From positions 1 through 42,027 of IMG/VR virus record IMGVR_UViG_3300037329_000043: a stretch of DNA of 42,027 bases; one strand, 5' to 3'. Shown piece by piece: positions 24,833-32,207 of this stretch. Made by a program: the position numbers and the translations under genes. The notes beneath the pieces were generated by a model. That model worked only from the letters and a program-made list of their open reading frames with translations, made no database searches and had not been told where the DNA came from. The stretch comes from a virus. How positions within the stretch are numbered: position 1 is the first letter of the stretch; each line of letters opens with the position of its first letter.

Positions 24833-25082
24833 AACATTCTTAGATTATGTTTATGATAATATTAATCTAGAAGAAAGTTTAAGTACACAGGAAGAAATAA
24901 AACTTTTTCAATCAGTTCTTAAAGCTCGTGATATAGAAGTTAAGTTTATAGCTTCTTTTAGTAGCAATGAATCTGTTATGAAAGTAAGATCAAAATCAGT
25001 AGATAAGAATAAAGTGTTCAACCTTTACGTTCGTGATATTCAACTAACTAATATTAGTCAATCAATGAATGTAGATTTTTAA
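24825..25082 (+). CDS. small head-cluster protein, possible internal protein
   Basis: This 85-residue protein overlaps the preceding gene by 8 nt (ATGACTAA). It begins Met-Thr-Lys-Thr-Phe-Leu-Asp-Tyr-Val and then Asn-Leu-Glu-Glu-Ser, a loose match to the capsid-targeting pattern with a possible Leu-x-Glu cut. The rest (about residues 30-85) is an alpha/beta stretch with 'SNESVMKVRSKSVDKNK' and is not recognised. It shares a Lys-Ser-(Ile/Val)-(Glu/Asp)-Lys motif with the domain next door, so it could be a diverged relative (weak inference). Confidence 0.55.
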   Translation: MTKTFLDYVYDNINLEESLSTQEEIKLFQSVLKARDIEVKFIASFSSNESVMKVRSKSVDKNKVFNLYVRDIQLTNISQSMNVDF

Positions 25083-25095
25083 AGGATAATAACAA

Positions 25096-25728
25096 ATGAC
25101 AGTCAAACTTTTAATGGAAAATTCTTATGAGGTTGAATCTCTAACCGAACAAACAGAAAACGGAAAAGAGCTTTTTATTCACGGAATATTCGCCCAAGCC
25201 CAAGTAAAAAACGGAAACGGTCGATATTATGAAAAAGATGTTTTGGAACAGGCTGTTTCTAAGTACAACGAAAAATTTGTTTCAAAACGAAGAGCGTTGG
25301 GTGAGTTAAATCATCCTGACAGACCTTTTGCTGATCCAGCCGAAGCAGCTATTTTAATTAGTGAGCTTAAATGGGACGGTAACAACGTAATTGGCAAAGC
25401 TAAAGTTTTGAACACACCAAAGGGCCAAATTATTAAAGGTCTTATGGAAGGTGGTTTTAATATGGGTGTGTCTACTCGTGGTCTTGGTTCTCTTAGTGAA
25501 CGTAATGGAATGAAGTATGTTAACAAAGATTACATGATGACAGCGGTTGATTGCGTTGATCAACCTTCCGGCCCTGACTGTTATGTAAGTCCTCTAGTTG
25601 AGTCTTCGTGGGTTAATAAGAACGGAGTTTGGATTCCTGCCGTAAAAGAAGACGGTATTGTTATTGATGAAAGTCTTTTTTTAGAAAAATTAGAACAATA
25701 CATTCGATTTAGAGTAAAAAATCAATAG
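25096..25728 (+). CDS. 21: prohead core protein protease gp21
   Basis: This 210-residue protein is nearly identical in length to T4 gp21 (212). The herpesvirus-type/U9 serine protease motifs are present. Gly-Glu-Leu-Asn-His73-Pro-Asp supplies the catalytic His and Gly-Val-Ser126-Thr-Arg-Gly the catalytic Ser, with 'VDCVDQPSGPDCYVSP' beyond. The protease cleaves scaffold, core and capsid proteins after (Leu/Ile)-x-Glu during head maturation, then itself. It lies 13 nt after the preceding gene. Confidence 0.92.
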   Translation: MTVKLLMENSYEVESLTEQTENGKELFIHGIFAQAQVKNGNGRYYEKDVLEQAVSKYNEKFVSKRRALGELNHPDRPFADPAEAAILISELKWDGNNVIGKAKVLNTPKGQIIKGLMEGGFNMGVSTRGLGSLSERNGMKYVNKDYMMTAVDCVDQPSGPDCYVSPLVESSWVNKNGVWIPAVKEDGIVIDESLFLEKLEQYIRFRVKNQ

Positions 25729-25745
25729 TTTGAATTAAAATTATT

Positions 25746-25753
25746 ATAAATAG
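25746..25753 (+). promoter_or_regulatory. late promoter octamer before gp22
   Basis: Perfect TATAAATA, 32 nt before the scaffold start. Confidence 0.8.
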
Positions 25754-25785
25754 AAATACAACGATTAAAGAAACGAGGTTTTAAT

Positions 25786-26544
25786 ATGAATGATCATGTA
25801 AAAGCCCTCTTCGAAGGCCAAGAGCTTTCAGAGGATTTCAAACAGAAAGCAAGTGTTATTATAGAATCTATGCTGTCTGAAAAAGAAGCTGAAATTCGGC
25901 AGTCTATTGTTGCCGAACAAACTACTTTGTTTGAATCACAGATTGAAGAAAAAACTACTGAACTTGAGTCATTGTCTGATCAGTATGTAACCGAAGAAGT
26001 TTTGCCTAGTATAAGCAGGTATCTTACAGAAGCTGTAAATGAATGGCAAGAAGAAAATGCTATTGCTATTGAGTCTGGTGTAAAAGTTGAATTGGCTGAA
26101 TCCTTTTTGAAAGGTTTTGTTGGTCTAGCAGAGGCACACAATCTTTCCGTACCAGAAGGGTCAGATAGTATTGTTGAAAAGACTCAAAAAGACCTTGAGC
26201 AAGTTAAAGGAAAGCTAGACAGACTGACTGAAAAAAATCTTGAACTAAAAGAAGCTTTTGATCAACAAAATCGGTCTATTGTTATTTCTCGTGTATGTTC
26301 TGATTTGACTGAAAGCCAAAAAGAAAAATTCACTACCTATTCTGAGTCATTGCAATTTAAGACCCAAGATCAGTTTGAATCTGCTATTTCTCAACTGAAA
26401 GAATCTTATTTTCCTAAGACTGACGGTAAAGTGGTTCAAGAAGACAATAAAGAGAAATCTCTTAAAGATAAGACTCTTACTGAAAAAGATGAAAGTCAAG
26501 AAGAAAGTGCTTGGTTGCAAAGTTTTGTCAGTAGACTTAGTTAG
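25786..26544 (+). CDS. 22: prohead scaffold protein gp22
   Basis: This 252-residue protein is close in length to T4 gp22 (269). It is predominantly helical and acidic, with a long coiled-coil segment (about residues 120-160). Several (Leu/Ile)-x-Glu sites fit gp21 processing, for example Leu-Phe-Glu and Leu-Ser-Glu within the first 17 residues. It forms the core around which gp23 assembles and is degraded on maturation. It sits between protease and capsid genes as in T4, with its own late promoter. Confidence 0.88.
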   Translation: MNDHVKALFEGQELSEDFKQKASVIIESMLSEKEAEIRQSIVAEQTTLFESQIEEKTTELESLSDQYVTEEVLPSISRYLTEAVNEWQEENAIAIESGVKVELAESFLKGFVGLAEAHNLSVPEGSDSIVEKTQKDLEQVKGKLDRLTEKNLELKEAFDQQNRSIVISRVCSDLTESQKEKFTTYSESLQFKTQDQFESAISQLKESYFPKTDGKVVQEDNKEKSLKDKTLTEKDESQEESAWLQSFVSRLS

Positions 26545-26556
26545 AACATAGATTTA

Positions 26557-26564
26557 TATAAATA
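26557..26564 (+). promoter_or_regulatory. late promoter octamer before gp23
   Basis: Perfect TATAAATA, 36 nt before the major capsid start. Confidence 0.8.
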
Positions 26565-26600
26565 CAATTAATAACTTTACAAAGAAGGTAGAAATAAACA

Positions 26601-27881
26601 ATGAGTAAGCTACTTAAAGAAGCTGTAGACTTGGTAATGAATGATGCAAAAGCACCTGCTATTCATGATGATTATCGTCGTCAAGTTACCGAAGCTGTAA
26701 TCGAAAACCAAATTAAATACAATCAGGGTATGAACGAATCTGATACTCCTGCTAACCAAACTAGCGGTGTCGCTAACTTTGATCCTATTTTGATCAAAAT
26801 GGTTCGTCGTTCTATGCCTAAGCTGATGGCTTTTGACTTGGCTGGTGTACAACCGATGACTGGACCTACTGGTTCGATCTTCGCAATGCGAGCCCGTTAT
26901 AGTTCACAGACCGGCACAGAAGCTTTGTTTGATGAAGCTAATACCGCATTCTCTGGCGCAGGAACACAGGCTGGTGATACCTCTGGCTTCGCTGTCGATG
27001 CATTTGGTACTGACGATCCTGAAGTTGCTACTGCTACTGGTACTGGTATGAGTACAGCAAACGCCCAGCTTTTGGGTACAGATAGTGGTGATGCTTGGAA
27101 CGAAATGGCGTTCAGTATCGAACGTACCGACGTAAGCGTAAAAAGTCGTAAATTGAAAGCTCAGTTCTCACGCGAATTGGCTTACGATTTGAAAAATATT
27201 CACAACATGGATGCTGAAACTGAACTTGCAAACATTTTGTCCACAGAAATCACTGCTGAAATTGACCGCGAAATTCTGCGTACAATTAACGTTGCTGCTG
27301 TTCTTGGTGCTCAAAGTGCTGCTGTCCCCGGTTTGTTTAACTTGGCTGCTGACAGTGATGGTCGTTGGTTGGTTGAAAAGTTTAAAGGTCTGTTGTTCCA
27401 AATCGAACTGGAAGCAAACCGAGTATCTATCGAAACCCGTCGTGGTCGCGCAAACCGTATTATTTGTAGCTCCAACGTTGCATCTGCTCTGAACATGGCT
27501 GGTGTACTTGACTACAACAACCCCGGCATTGCTAGTAACATGACTGTTGATCCTACTGCTGGTACATACTCTGGTGTTTTGATGGGTAAGTATCAGGTTT
27601 ATATTGATCCTTATGCTGGTCGTGATTATGTAACTGTCGGTTATAAAGGCGCTAACGCATGGGATGCTGGTATTTTCTACTGCCCATACTTGCCGCTTGA
27701 AATGTATCGCGCAGTCGGTGAAGACAGCTTTGCACCTAAGATCGGTTTTGCGAGTCGCTACGGCATCATTGCGAATCCGTATGAGCATAATGACGCTTCT
27801 GGCGCTCGTGCTGGTAAAGGTCTTGGACAAGGCGAGAACCGTTACTACAGGAAGTTTGCGGTTTCTAATTTGACTGGCTAA
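26601..27881 (+). CDS. 23: major capsid protein gp23
   Basis: This 426-residue protein clearly matches T4 gp23: 'NQTSGVANFDP', then 'MVRRSMPKLMAFDLAGVQPM', Pro-Thr-Gly-Ser-Ile-Phe-Ala-Met-Arg-Ala, 'SRKLKAQFSRELAYDLK', and near the end 'YITVGYKG'-type and Arg-Tyr-Gly-Ile-Ile-Ala-Asn-Pro blocks. It is about 95 residues shorter than T4 gp23 (521), mainly because the N-terminal delta region and an insertion domain are reduced, as in other marine relatives. The gene is richer in G+C and uses codons such as CGT and GGT, typical of a very highly expressed phage gene. A strong terminator follows. Confidence 0.95.
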   Translation: MSKLLKEAVDLVMNDAKAPAIHDDYRRQVTEAVIENQIKYNQGMNESDTPANQTSGVANFDPILIKMVRRSMPKLMAFDLAGVQPMTGPTGSIFAMRARYSSQTGTEALFDEANTAFSGAGTQAGDTSGFAVDAFGTDDPEVATATGTGMSTANAQLLGTDSGDAWNEMAFSIERTDVSVKSRKLKAQFSRELAYDLKNIHNMDAETELANILSTEITAEIDREILRTINVAAVLGAQSAAVPGLFNLAADSDGRWLVEKFKGLLFQIELEANRVSIETRRGRANRIICSSNVASALNMAGVLDYNNPGIASNMTVDPTAGTYSGVLMGKYQVYIDPYAGRDYVTVGYKGANAWDAGIFYCPYLPLEMYRAVGEDSFAPKIGFASRYGIIANPYEHNDASGARAGKGLGQGENRYYRKFAVSNLTG

Positions 27882-27900
27882 TCGCGCAGTTAGAAATAAG

Positions 27901-27931
27901 AAAAAAGGGAACCAATTTGGTTCCCTTTTTT
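27901..27931. terminator. bidirectional terminator between gp23 and the homing endonuclease gene
   Basis: GGGAACCA (27907-27914) pairs with TGGTTCCC (27918-27925), flanked by AAAAAA and TTTTTT. It is a full intrinsic terminator in either direction, shared by the two converging genes. Confidence 0.88.
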
Positions 27932-29736
27932 CATGCCTCGATTTTATATTTTATAGAACCTGCATCGTACATAATTGTGTATCCATGCATGTTCATATTC
28001 TCTTTTTCTGTTAGTTGTTCATCAAACCTTTCTAATACATTTTTTAGTTTATGCTTCATGAAAGCCTTTCTTGAATATCTTTCCAGTCCCTTAAAGTAAT
28101 GATAATTTGGTTCTGTAACTCCAACCATTTCAAATCCATACTTTTCATAAACATTTCCGTGTGAGTAGTCCAAACTTGCGAAGGTTTCTATAATACTCCA
28201 TACATTGTTCCTTTGAAAGTGTGTGAGAAGCTTAGAGAAGCCACCTAGTACGTTCTTTGATGTTGCATAACGCGCTAGGTCATACTGATCAGAAGTCTTG
28301 TCTGTGAGCTTCTTAAAGCTGATACAAGCCACAAGATCACCATTAGAAACCAAACCATAATTAATTTTTGAATCATTGTATCCTTGTACGTGTGTTTCTG
28401 TGTAAAATTCCCTAGCCTCACTTGCAGTTACAGAAACTATTTCACACTTCCGAGCATAAACTTTTTCTTTGGTTGATTTGTTGCACTTTTGAATGATTTT
28501 TTCTTTTATGATTTCTTTGGTTACTGGATTTGCCCACTGATCTTCATACACATGAATCAATAGAATCCCTGCTTCTTTACAAGCCAGCGCCTTTTGTTGA
28601 TGATAAGCCTTATCTTTATGAACATCTGAATGCCAATACACCCCGTTATACTCAATAGCCACGTTATGTTCTGGAATATAGATATCGAGTTCTTTTGGTT
28701 CTAACACAATTCTATTACTTGTTTCATAATTGATTCCAGCTTCATCAAGAATGTTACAAATTTCTTTTTCTGCATTAGAAACCGTTCTTAAAATATTGTC
28801 ATTAACATCTATATCGTGTTCTCTTAAAGCTTGCAGGACTGTTCTGTGTGAACCAATTCCTAATCGCTTTGCAATGATATGCGAGTTACCAACTTCTTTG
28901 TACATTTTTGACAATGATTCTTTATCATACAAAACAGAATTAGCCAGTTCGCTATAATGTGATCTAGCAGAAAAAACATGTCCATACTTTTTTAAGTTGG
29001 CTTCTTTTACTTTTTCTTTTACTTCATCACACATCATCGGGCTATGGACACCGTATCTTTCTGTGTTTGTGGCTTGTGTTCTTGCTAGAATATCAGGGTT
29101 TTGTAGTGGTGATATAACACCCCATTTAGAAATCATTCCAGCTTTAACCTTATCCTTTGCAAACTCAAATGGATTTGCTGATCCATACTTTTCTATGTTG
29201 GATGATTCTCTAGCCGCGATTACCTCTGGATTGGATAAATGGTGTGTATGTCCAGTGCGCTCAAAATATTCTTCCTTGTAAGATTCTTGAAACTCTTTTG
29301 ATGAGATATAACAAGCTGAACCGTACCTTTCCATGTTAGTTTTTCTAATCTTTTCTTTTACAGCATCACTTCCCATATGATGCTTTGATCCATACTTTTT
29401 AAGATTGGTTTCTTCTCTTTTTTTCAGTGTTCCTTTGCTTGTACAAACCTTGCTACAAAAAGCCCTGAAACCATTCTTGTAATAGTGATCAACCTTAACC
29501 CTGTTTGCACCAATAGGAGCAACACACCCACACTGACCACAATATTGAATCTCGGTTATGTCATTCATCACAACAAAGCATCGTGTTGGTGCTTTTACCG
29601 TGTCATAAGAATCATCAAGAAACGTAGTTGCTTCTTTTAGAGCAGAAACAAATTTCAAGTATTTTTCTGTTCTGAGTTCTCGCCCTGTCGGGTATCCGTT
29701 GTCAATAATAAACTTTTTTAGTTCTTGGTGTGGCAT
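27931..29736 (-). CDS. free-standing homing endonuclease, Vsr-like/EDxHD type
   Basis: This 601-residue protein, from N to C, has a Cys4 zinc-binding block (C66, C69, C94, C98). At about residues 111-252 come repeated motifs of the form Asn-x-(Lys/Glu)-(Lys/Arg)-Tyr-Gly (five copies), found in phage homing enzymes as DNA-binding repeats. A helix-turn-helix-like stretch follows (about 273-310). A Vsr-type nuclease core runs from 323 to 400 with Glu323, Glu349-Leu-Asp351, 'VAIEYNGVYWHSD' and Ile-His-Val-Tyr-Glu-Asp-Gln-Trp. A C-terminal acetyltransferase-like part (about 435-575) includes 'LARYATSKNVLGGFSKLL'. Such genes spread by cutting alleles that lack them. It points against its neighbour gp23, has an AAAGGA RBS and its own late promoter, and shares the terminator. 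No frameshift is seen, so it may be active. Confidence 0.82.
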   Translation of the reverse strand: MPHQELKKFIIDNGYPTGRELRTEKYLKFVSALKEATTFLDDSYDTVKAPTRCFVVMNDITEIQYCGQCGCVAPIGANRVKVDHYYKNGFRAFCSKVCTSKGTLKKREETNLKKYGSKHHMGSDAVKEKIRKTNMERYGSACYISSKEFQESYKEEYFERTGHTHHLSNPEVIAARESSNIEKYGSANPFEFAKDKVKAGMISKWGVISPLQNPDILARTQATNTERYGVHSPMMCDEVKEKVKEANLKKYGHVFSARSHYSELANSVLYDKESLSKMYKEVGNSHIIAKRLGIGSHRTVLQALREHDIDVNDNILRTVSNAEKEICNILDEAGINYETSNRIVLEPKELDIYIPEHNVAIEYNGVYWHSDVHKDKAYHQQKALACKEAGILLIHVYEDQWANPVTKEIIKEKIIQKCNKSTKEKVYARKCEIVSVTASEAREFYTETHVQGYNDSKINYGLVSNGDLVACISFKKLTDKTSDQYDLARYATSKNVLGGFSKLLTHFQRNNVWSIIETFASLDYSHGNVYEKYGFEMVGVTEPNYHYFKGLERYSRKAFMKHKLKNVLERFDEQLTEKENMNMHGYTIMYDAGSIKYKIEA

Positions 29737-29757
29737 AATTTTTTCCTTTTGTCTGTC

Positions 29758-29765
29758 TATTTATA
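29758..29765 (-). promoter_or_regulatory. late promoter octamer for the homing endonuclease gene
   Basis: TATAAATA on the minus strand, 21 nt before the start codon at 29736. This selfish gene therefore appears to use the phage's own late transcription signal. Confidence 0.75.
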
Positions 29766-29808
29766 ATCATACCATACCTAGTAGCAAAGTTAATAGTTAT
29801 TTAAGACG

Positions 29809-29829
29809 AAAAAAAGAGGCTTTCGCCCC
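29809..29829 (-). terminator. intrinsic terminator of the leftward operon
   Basis: On the minus strand GGGGC-GAAA-GCCTC (one G-T pair) is followed by seven T. It ends the minus-strand unit whose last gene is at 29837-30025. Confidence 0.75.
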
Positions 29830-29836
29830 TTTCTAT

Positions 29837-30025
29837 TCAAACCCAAATCCACATGATAATATAAATAAACCACACCACTGTTGTAGTAATAAGCACAAAA
29901 CCAATATAAAATCTAGACCAATAATCAATTCTATTTTTAAAAATATGTTGATGAACAGAAACACTAACTAAATTAATTCCTAACAACACAGTCATTGTTA
30001 AACAAAAGCTAAAAAACACTTCCAT
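29837..30025 (-). CDS. small two-TM membrane protein
   Basis: Of its 62 residues, about 3-23 and 40-61 are hydrophobic helices, joined by a short loop with His, Lys and Arg. The gene starts on the base after the stop of its upstream neighbour (TAA-ATG). No family is recognised. It is the last gene before the terminator and probably an early-expressed host-membrane factor driven by the sigma70 promoter at 30579-30607. Confidence 0.6.
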   Translation of the reverse strand: MEVFFSFCLTMTVLLGINLVSVSVHQHIFKNRIDYWSRFYIGFVLITTTVVWFIYIIMWIWV

Positions 30026-30532
30026 TTACGCTCTCCAATAATTTTCAAACTGCTCTTGTTTTTTATCAACTAGGGATTGAATTCTTGCCAGTCTAGCCTC
30101 ACGATTTTCAAGTAGTTTGGCAACTTTAACAATTTCAACTGTATCAGTTACACCAACCAGCCTGATTATGAACTTGGACATAGTTTCACTTTTTAATTTA
30201 TTAACCATTAACCGCGCTTTATCAATCCACGCAGATAATTCATTTTTTTCTAACTCAATTGTCATTTTAGCATTGTACTGAGTCCAGAACTCAATTTCAT
30301 CCATACGTTTCCAGTGAACAGAACTATTATTTTTTGTCTCTTTTTCAATGAGGGTAATTCCATCACTGTCAAAAGAGAAGAAAAAAGTATAAGTATTTCC
30401 GTACACGTTATCACTTACAGCCAACAATTTGTTGGGTGATGCAACGGACAGAATGTACTTGGATTGTGCAACGGATTTGAACTTACCGTTGTTGTTTTTA
30501 GCAAGACTGAAAAGCGACTTAGAAATGCTCAT
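30026..30532 (-). CDS. hypothetical early protein
   Basis: This 168-residue soluble protein was not recognised. The first 80 residues look alpha/beta with Phe-rich strands ('YTFFFSFDSDG'). The last half is helical and charged and ends in a likely coiled coil ('LLENREARLARIQSLVDKKQ', residues 141-160). It is the first gene after a good sigma70 promoter with a hairpin in its leader, so it is probably made early. RBS CAGGAG lies 10 nt before the ATG. Confidence 0.6.
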   Translation of the reverse strand: MSISKSLFSLAKNNNGKFKSVAQSKYILSVASPNKLLAVSDNVYGNTYTFFFSFDSDGITLIEKETKNNSSVHWKRMDEIEFWTQYNAKMTIELEKNELSAWIDKARLMVNKLKSETMSKFIIRLVGVTDTVEIVKVAKLLENREARLARIQSLVDKKQEQFENYWRA

Positions 30533-30548
30533 AAGCTAATCTCCTGAA

Positions 30549-30570
30549 GGTGAGAGGGATTCCCCTCACC
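30549..30570 (-). promoter_or_regulatory. leader hairpin in front of the RBS
   Basis: On the minus-strand transcript GGTGAG and CTCACC (with an inner GGG-CCC and one bulged base) form a strong hairpin between the promoter and the RBS of the 168-residue gene. No U-run follows, so stability or translation control is more likely than termination (inference). Confidence 0.45.
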
Positions 30571-30578
30571 ACAACTAC

Positions 30579-30607
30579 ATGTTACAGGAGTGAATTTTTC
30601 TTGTCAA
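30579..30607 (-). promoter_or_regulatory. sigma70-type promoter
   Basis: TTGACA, 17 bp, TAACAT on the minus strand: a perfect -35 box and a 5/6 -10 box at ideal spacing. It lies just after the stop of the upstream gene, so it gives the last two genes of the leftward operon independent host-polymerase expression. Confidence 0.8.
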
Positions 30608-30610
30608 GAA

Positions 30611-30814
30611 TTAAATTTCACTCAGTAGATAATCCACCGCTTGTGGAAAAGCAATCAGTATCAAAAACAGAACTACGCAAAATACAGCATCAAACTCACA
30701 AAGACGCTCAATTGCTTTTTCCCACTTCTCATAAAACTTCACATCAAACCAAGCAATCACCAATGGAATGTTAATCAATGTGAATGCAGTCAACAGTAAA
30801 CCTATCATTGTCAT
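30611..30814 (-). CDS. small two-TM membrane protein
   Basis: This 67-residue protein has hydrophobic helices at about 3-21 and 43-58 separated by a charged, amphipathic segment (Lys-Phe-Tyr-Glu-Lys-Trp-Glu-Lys). Its start overlaps the stop of the 52-residue gene by one base (TAATG). No family is recognised. It belongs to a group of small membrane proteins downstream of UvsY. Confidence 0.6.
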   Translation of the reverse strand: MTMIGLLLTAFTLINIPLVIAWFDVKFYEKWEKAIERLCEFDAVFCVVLFLILIAFPQAVDYLLSEI

Positions 30815-30972
30815 TAAATAACCCCCGCCAAACTCATAACTTTTTCAACTATCAAATACCATGCCCAAAATGGAATGAATATAGAAATTAGTGTACTAAT
30901 GAATCCTTTAGCAATAACTACTCCTGCTATCCATAACAGTACTAAAATAAGATGACTTGAATGATAATTCAT
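30814..30972 (-). CDS. 52-residue membrane peptide
   Basis: This short frame reads Met-Asn-Tyr-His-Ser-Ser-His, then a hydrophobic helix (residues 8-21), Lys22, a second hydrophobic stretch (23-42) rich in Ile, Phe and Trp, and a short tail. Its stop and the next start share a base (TAATG), and its start lies 2 nt after the previous gene, so it fills the only gap in the operon exactly. That packing is the main evidence that it is real. Function unknown. Confidence 0.6.
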   Translation of the reverse strand: MNYHSSHLILVLLWIAGVVIAKGFISTLISIFIPFWAWYLIVEKVMSLAGVI

Positions 30973-30974
30973 AA

Positions 30975-31151
30975 TTAAATCAACTCTGGTGAAATTTCTG
31001 AATTAGTTATAACAGCTTCACCATAAGGATTGCGATATATAAAATAAAACAAAACGAAACAAGCAATAAATCTATACCTATACGGGCCTTTTCTAATATA
31101 ACTTAACTTTTGATAGGACTGTAAAGCATGTATGTAGTATTTTTTCTTCAT
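30975..31151 (-). CDS. small single-TM protein downstream of uvsY
   Basis: A 58-residue protein results from the ATG at 31151, which has an AGGGG RBS inside the end of uvsY; a TTG at 31172 would be the only longer start. The N-terminus is strongly basic (Lys-Lys-Lys, then Arg-Lys and Arg-Tyr-Arg) and is followed by one hydrophobic helix (about residues 27-39). Not recognised. Confidence 0.55.
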   Translation of the reverse strand: MKKKYYIHALQSYQKLSYIRKGPYRYRFIACFVLFYFIYRNPYGEAVITNSEISPELI

Positions 31152-31155
31152 TTTT

Positions 31156-31629
31156 TTATGCCCCTGCTTCAAAACGTCGGTAGTCGATGACTGATTTTAT
31201 ATGAAATCCTCGATTAGAAATGTCTTTCACAGTCCTTTCAAGGTAATTCACAATTTGTTTTTGTACCTCTAACAGTTCAGAGGCGTAACCCAACCGTTTG
31301 TCGGCTGCAAGATACTTGTCAATATCCCCTTTCAGAATTTTTTCGTTAAAGACTCCAAACTTTGTGTAATATTGATCTGTCTGTTTTCCGTTATAGTATT
31401 TCCATCGTTCAAGGTATACTCTTTTTTGAATCTGTTGATATTTTATAAGAGACATAGACTCATTGGCAAACATTACAGAATATTTTTGATGAAGCTTTGG
31501 CGTTCTTATAGCTTCTCCGTCAATATTAAATTCGTCAATTTCTACATCTTTTCCAGCGAGTTGAACTAACTCTACAAAAGAGTTTTCTGCGTTGTCAATT
31601 AAACTCTCTAAATCAGTATTTTGATCCAT
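31156..31629 (-). CDS. uvsY: recombination mediator UvsY
   Basis: This 157-residue protein compares with 137 in T4. The ends match best: the C-terminus 'SNRGFHIKSVIDYRRFEAG' parallels the T4 end (Ser-Arg-Gly-Phe-Ala-Ile-Lys, then Arg-Ala-Phe-Glu-Ala-Gly). The middle has Arg-Trp-Lys-Tyr-Tyr-Asn-Gly-Lys and Leu-Ala-Ala-Asp-Lys as in T4. The ATG at 31629 is preferred over an upstream GTG because of the AGGTGA sequence 11 nt before it. UvsY loads UvsX recombinase on gp32-covered single strands. It overlaps the tube-like gene by 17 nt. Confidence 0.85.
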   Translation of the reverse strand: MDQNTDLESLIDNAENSFVELVQLAGKDVEIDEFNIDGEAIRTPKLHQKYSVMFANESMSLIKYQQIQKRVYLERWKYYNGKQTDQYYTKFGVFNEKILKGDIDKYLAADKRLGYASELLEVQKQIVNYLERTVKDISNRGFHIKSVIDYRRFEAGA

Positions 31630-32119
31630 ACTCAATTGTTTCACCTGTTGTCACGTTTTCTATTGTATAATGACTGTACACGAAAGTTGCCGAAGATGCA
31701 AGGCTTGTTTCGTCACCCACTATATCGTACTCTATGTCACCAATATCTGTTACGTGAGCGTTGTGATATCGAATTCTGAGCGTTGGTGTGTTGCTTCTAT
31801 CAAGGATAGTAAGTTCTATGTAAGAAAGCAAATCGTTTCCCTGTGAGTCCTTGACGCCGCGAGAGAGCGCAAATATCCACTTGTTAAGTGTAACCCATTG
31901 CGAAAGATTTTCGTCCAACAAGAATCGAAGATTCAAGTCACCAAACTCAATCTTATCACCGGGAAAAGGAATGTTTGAAAAACGCGCTGGCATTTCTGCT
32001 GGTGATAAAGAAACACCCCCCATATTCGTACCCTGAATAGTGTAGGTGATGCTTCTGTCAAAGCCGAGAACAGCAATGAACGAGGTTGATTTTGCTGTGT
32101 TAATAGCTTTCGTTGTCAT
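31613..32119 (-). CDS. tail-tube-like virion protein
   Basis: This 168-residue protein starts 'MTTKAINTAKSTSF'. It has the gp19/gp54-like pattern Pro-Gly-Asp-Lys-Ile-Glu-Phe-Gly-Asp-Leu-Asn-Leu-Arg-Phe-Leu-Leu-Asp-Glu-Asn-Leu (about residues 53-72), then a Trp-rich helix. This fold occurs in tail tube and tube-initiator proteins, so a place at the tube-baseplate junction is plausible. In T4, uvsY neighbours baseplate gene 25; this gene occupies that side but is not gp25-like. Late promoter GATAAATA lies upstream, and an AGGGGA RBS precedes the ATG. Confidence 0.6.
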   Translation of the reverse strand: MTTKAINTAKSTSFIAVLGFDRSITYTIQGTNMGGVSLSPAEMPARFSNIPFPGDKIEFGDLNLRFLLDENLSQWVTLNKWIFALSRGVKDSQGNDLLSYIELTILDRSNTPTLRIRYHNAHVTDIGDIEYDIVGDETSLASSATFVYSHYTIENVTTGETIEYGSKY

Positions 32120-32144
32120 ATTTCTTTCCCCTGTATTTATTGTT

Positions 32145-32152
32145 TATTTATC
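32145..32152 (-). promoter_or_regulatory. variant late promoter GATAAATA
   Basis: Minus-strand GATAAATA, 25 nt before the start of the tube-like gene. A second match, AATAAATA at 32134-32141, lies too close to the RBS to be preferred. Confidence 0.5.
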
Positions 32153-32182
32153 TTATTTTTTACAATGCACAAAGAAATTCAT

Positions 32183-32190
32183 CATAAATA
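32183..32190 (+). promoter_or_regulatory. variant late promoter CATAAATA before the ParB-like gene
   Basis: CATAAATA, the same variant as in front of gp18, but only 17 nt before the start codon. That leaves a very short leader in which the AAGGA RBS would lie near the transcript end. Plausible but weaker than the others. Confidence 0.45.
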
Positions 32191-32207
32191 GTCAAAAGGA
32201 TCAACCT

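Noticed and set aside
27168-27830. 220-residue frame on the minus strand inside gp23
   Set aside because: Fully antisense to the major capsid gene, with no RBS or promoter and no recognisable protein; a shadow of the constrained gp23 codons.
32046-32207. Longer start for the ParB-like protein
   Set aside because: It would be antisense to the tube-like gene, while the ATG at 32208 has an RBS and gives the capsid-targeting N-terminus.
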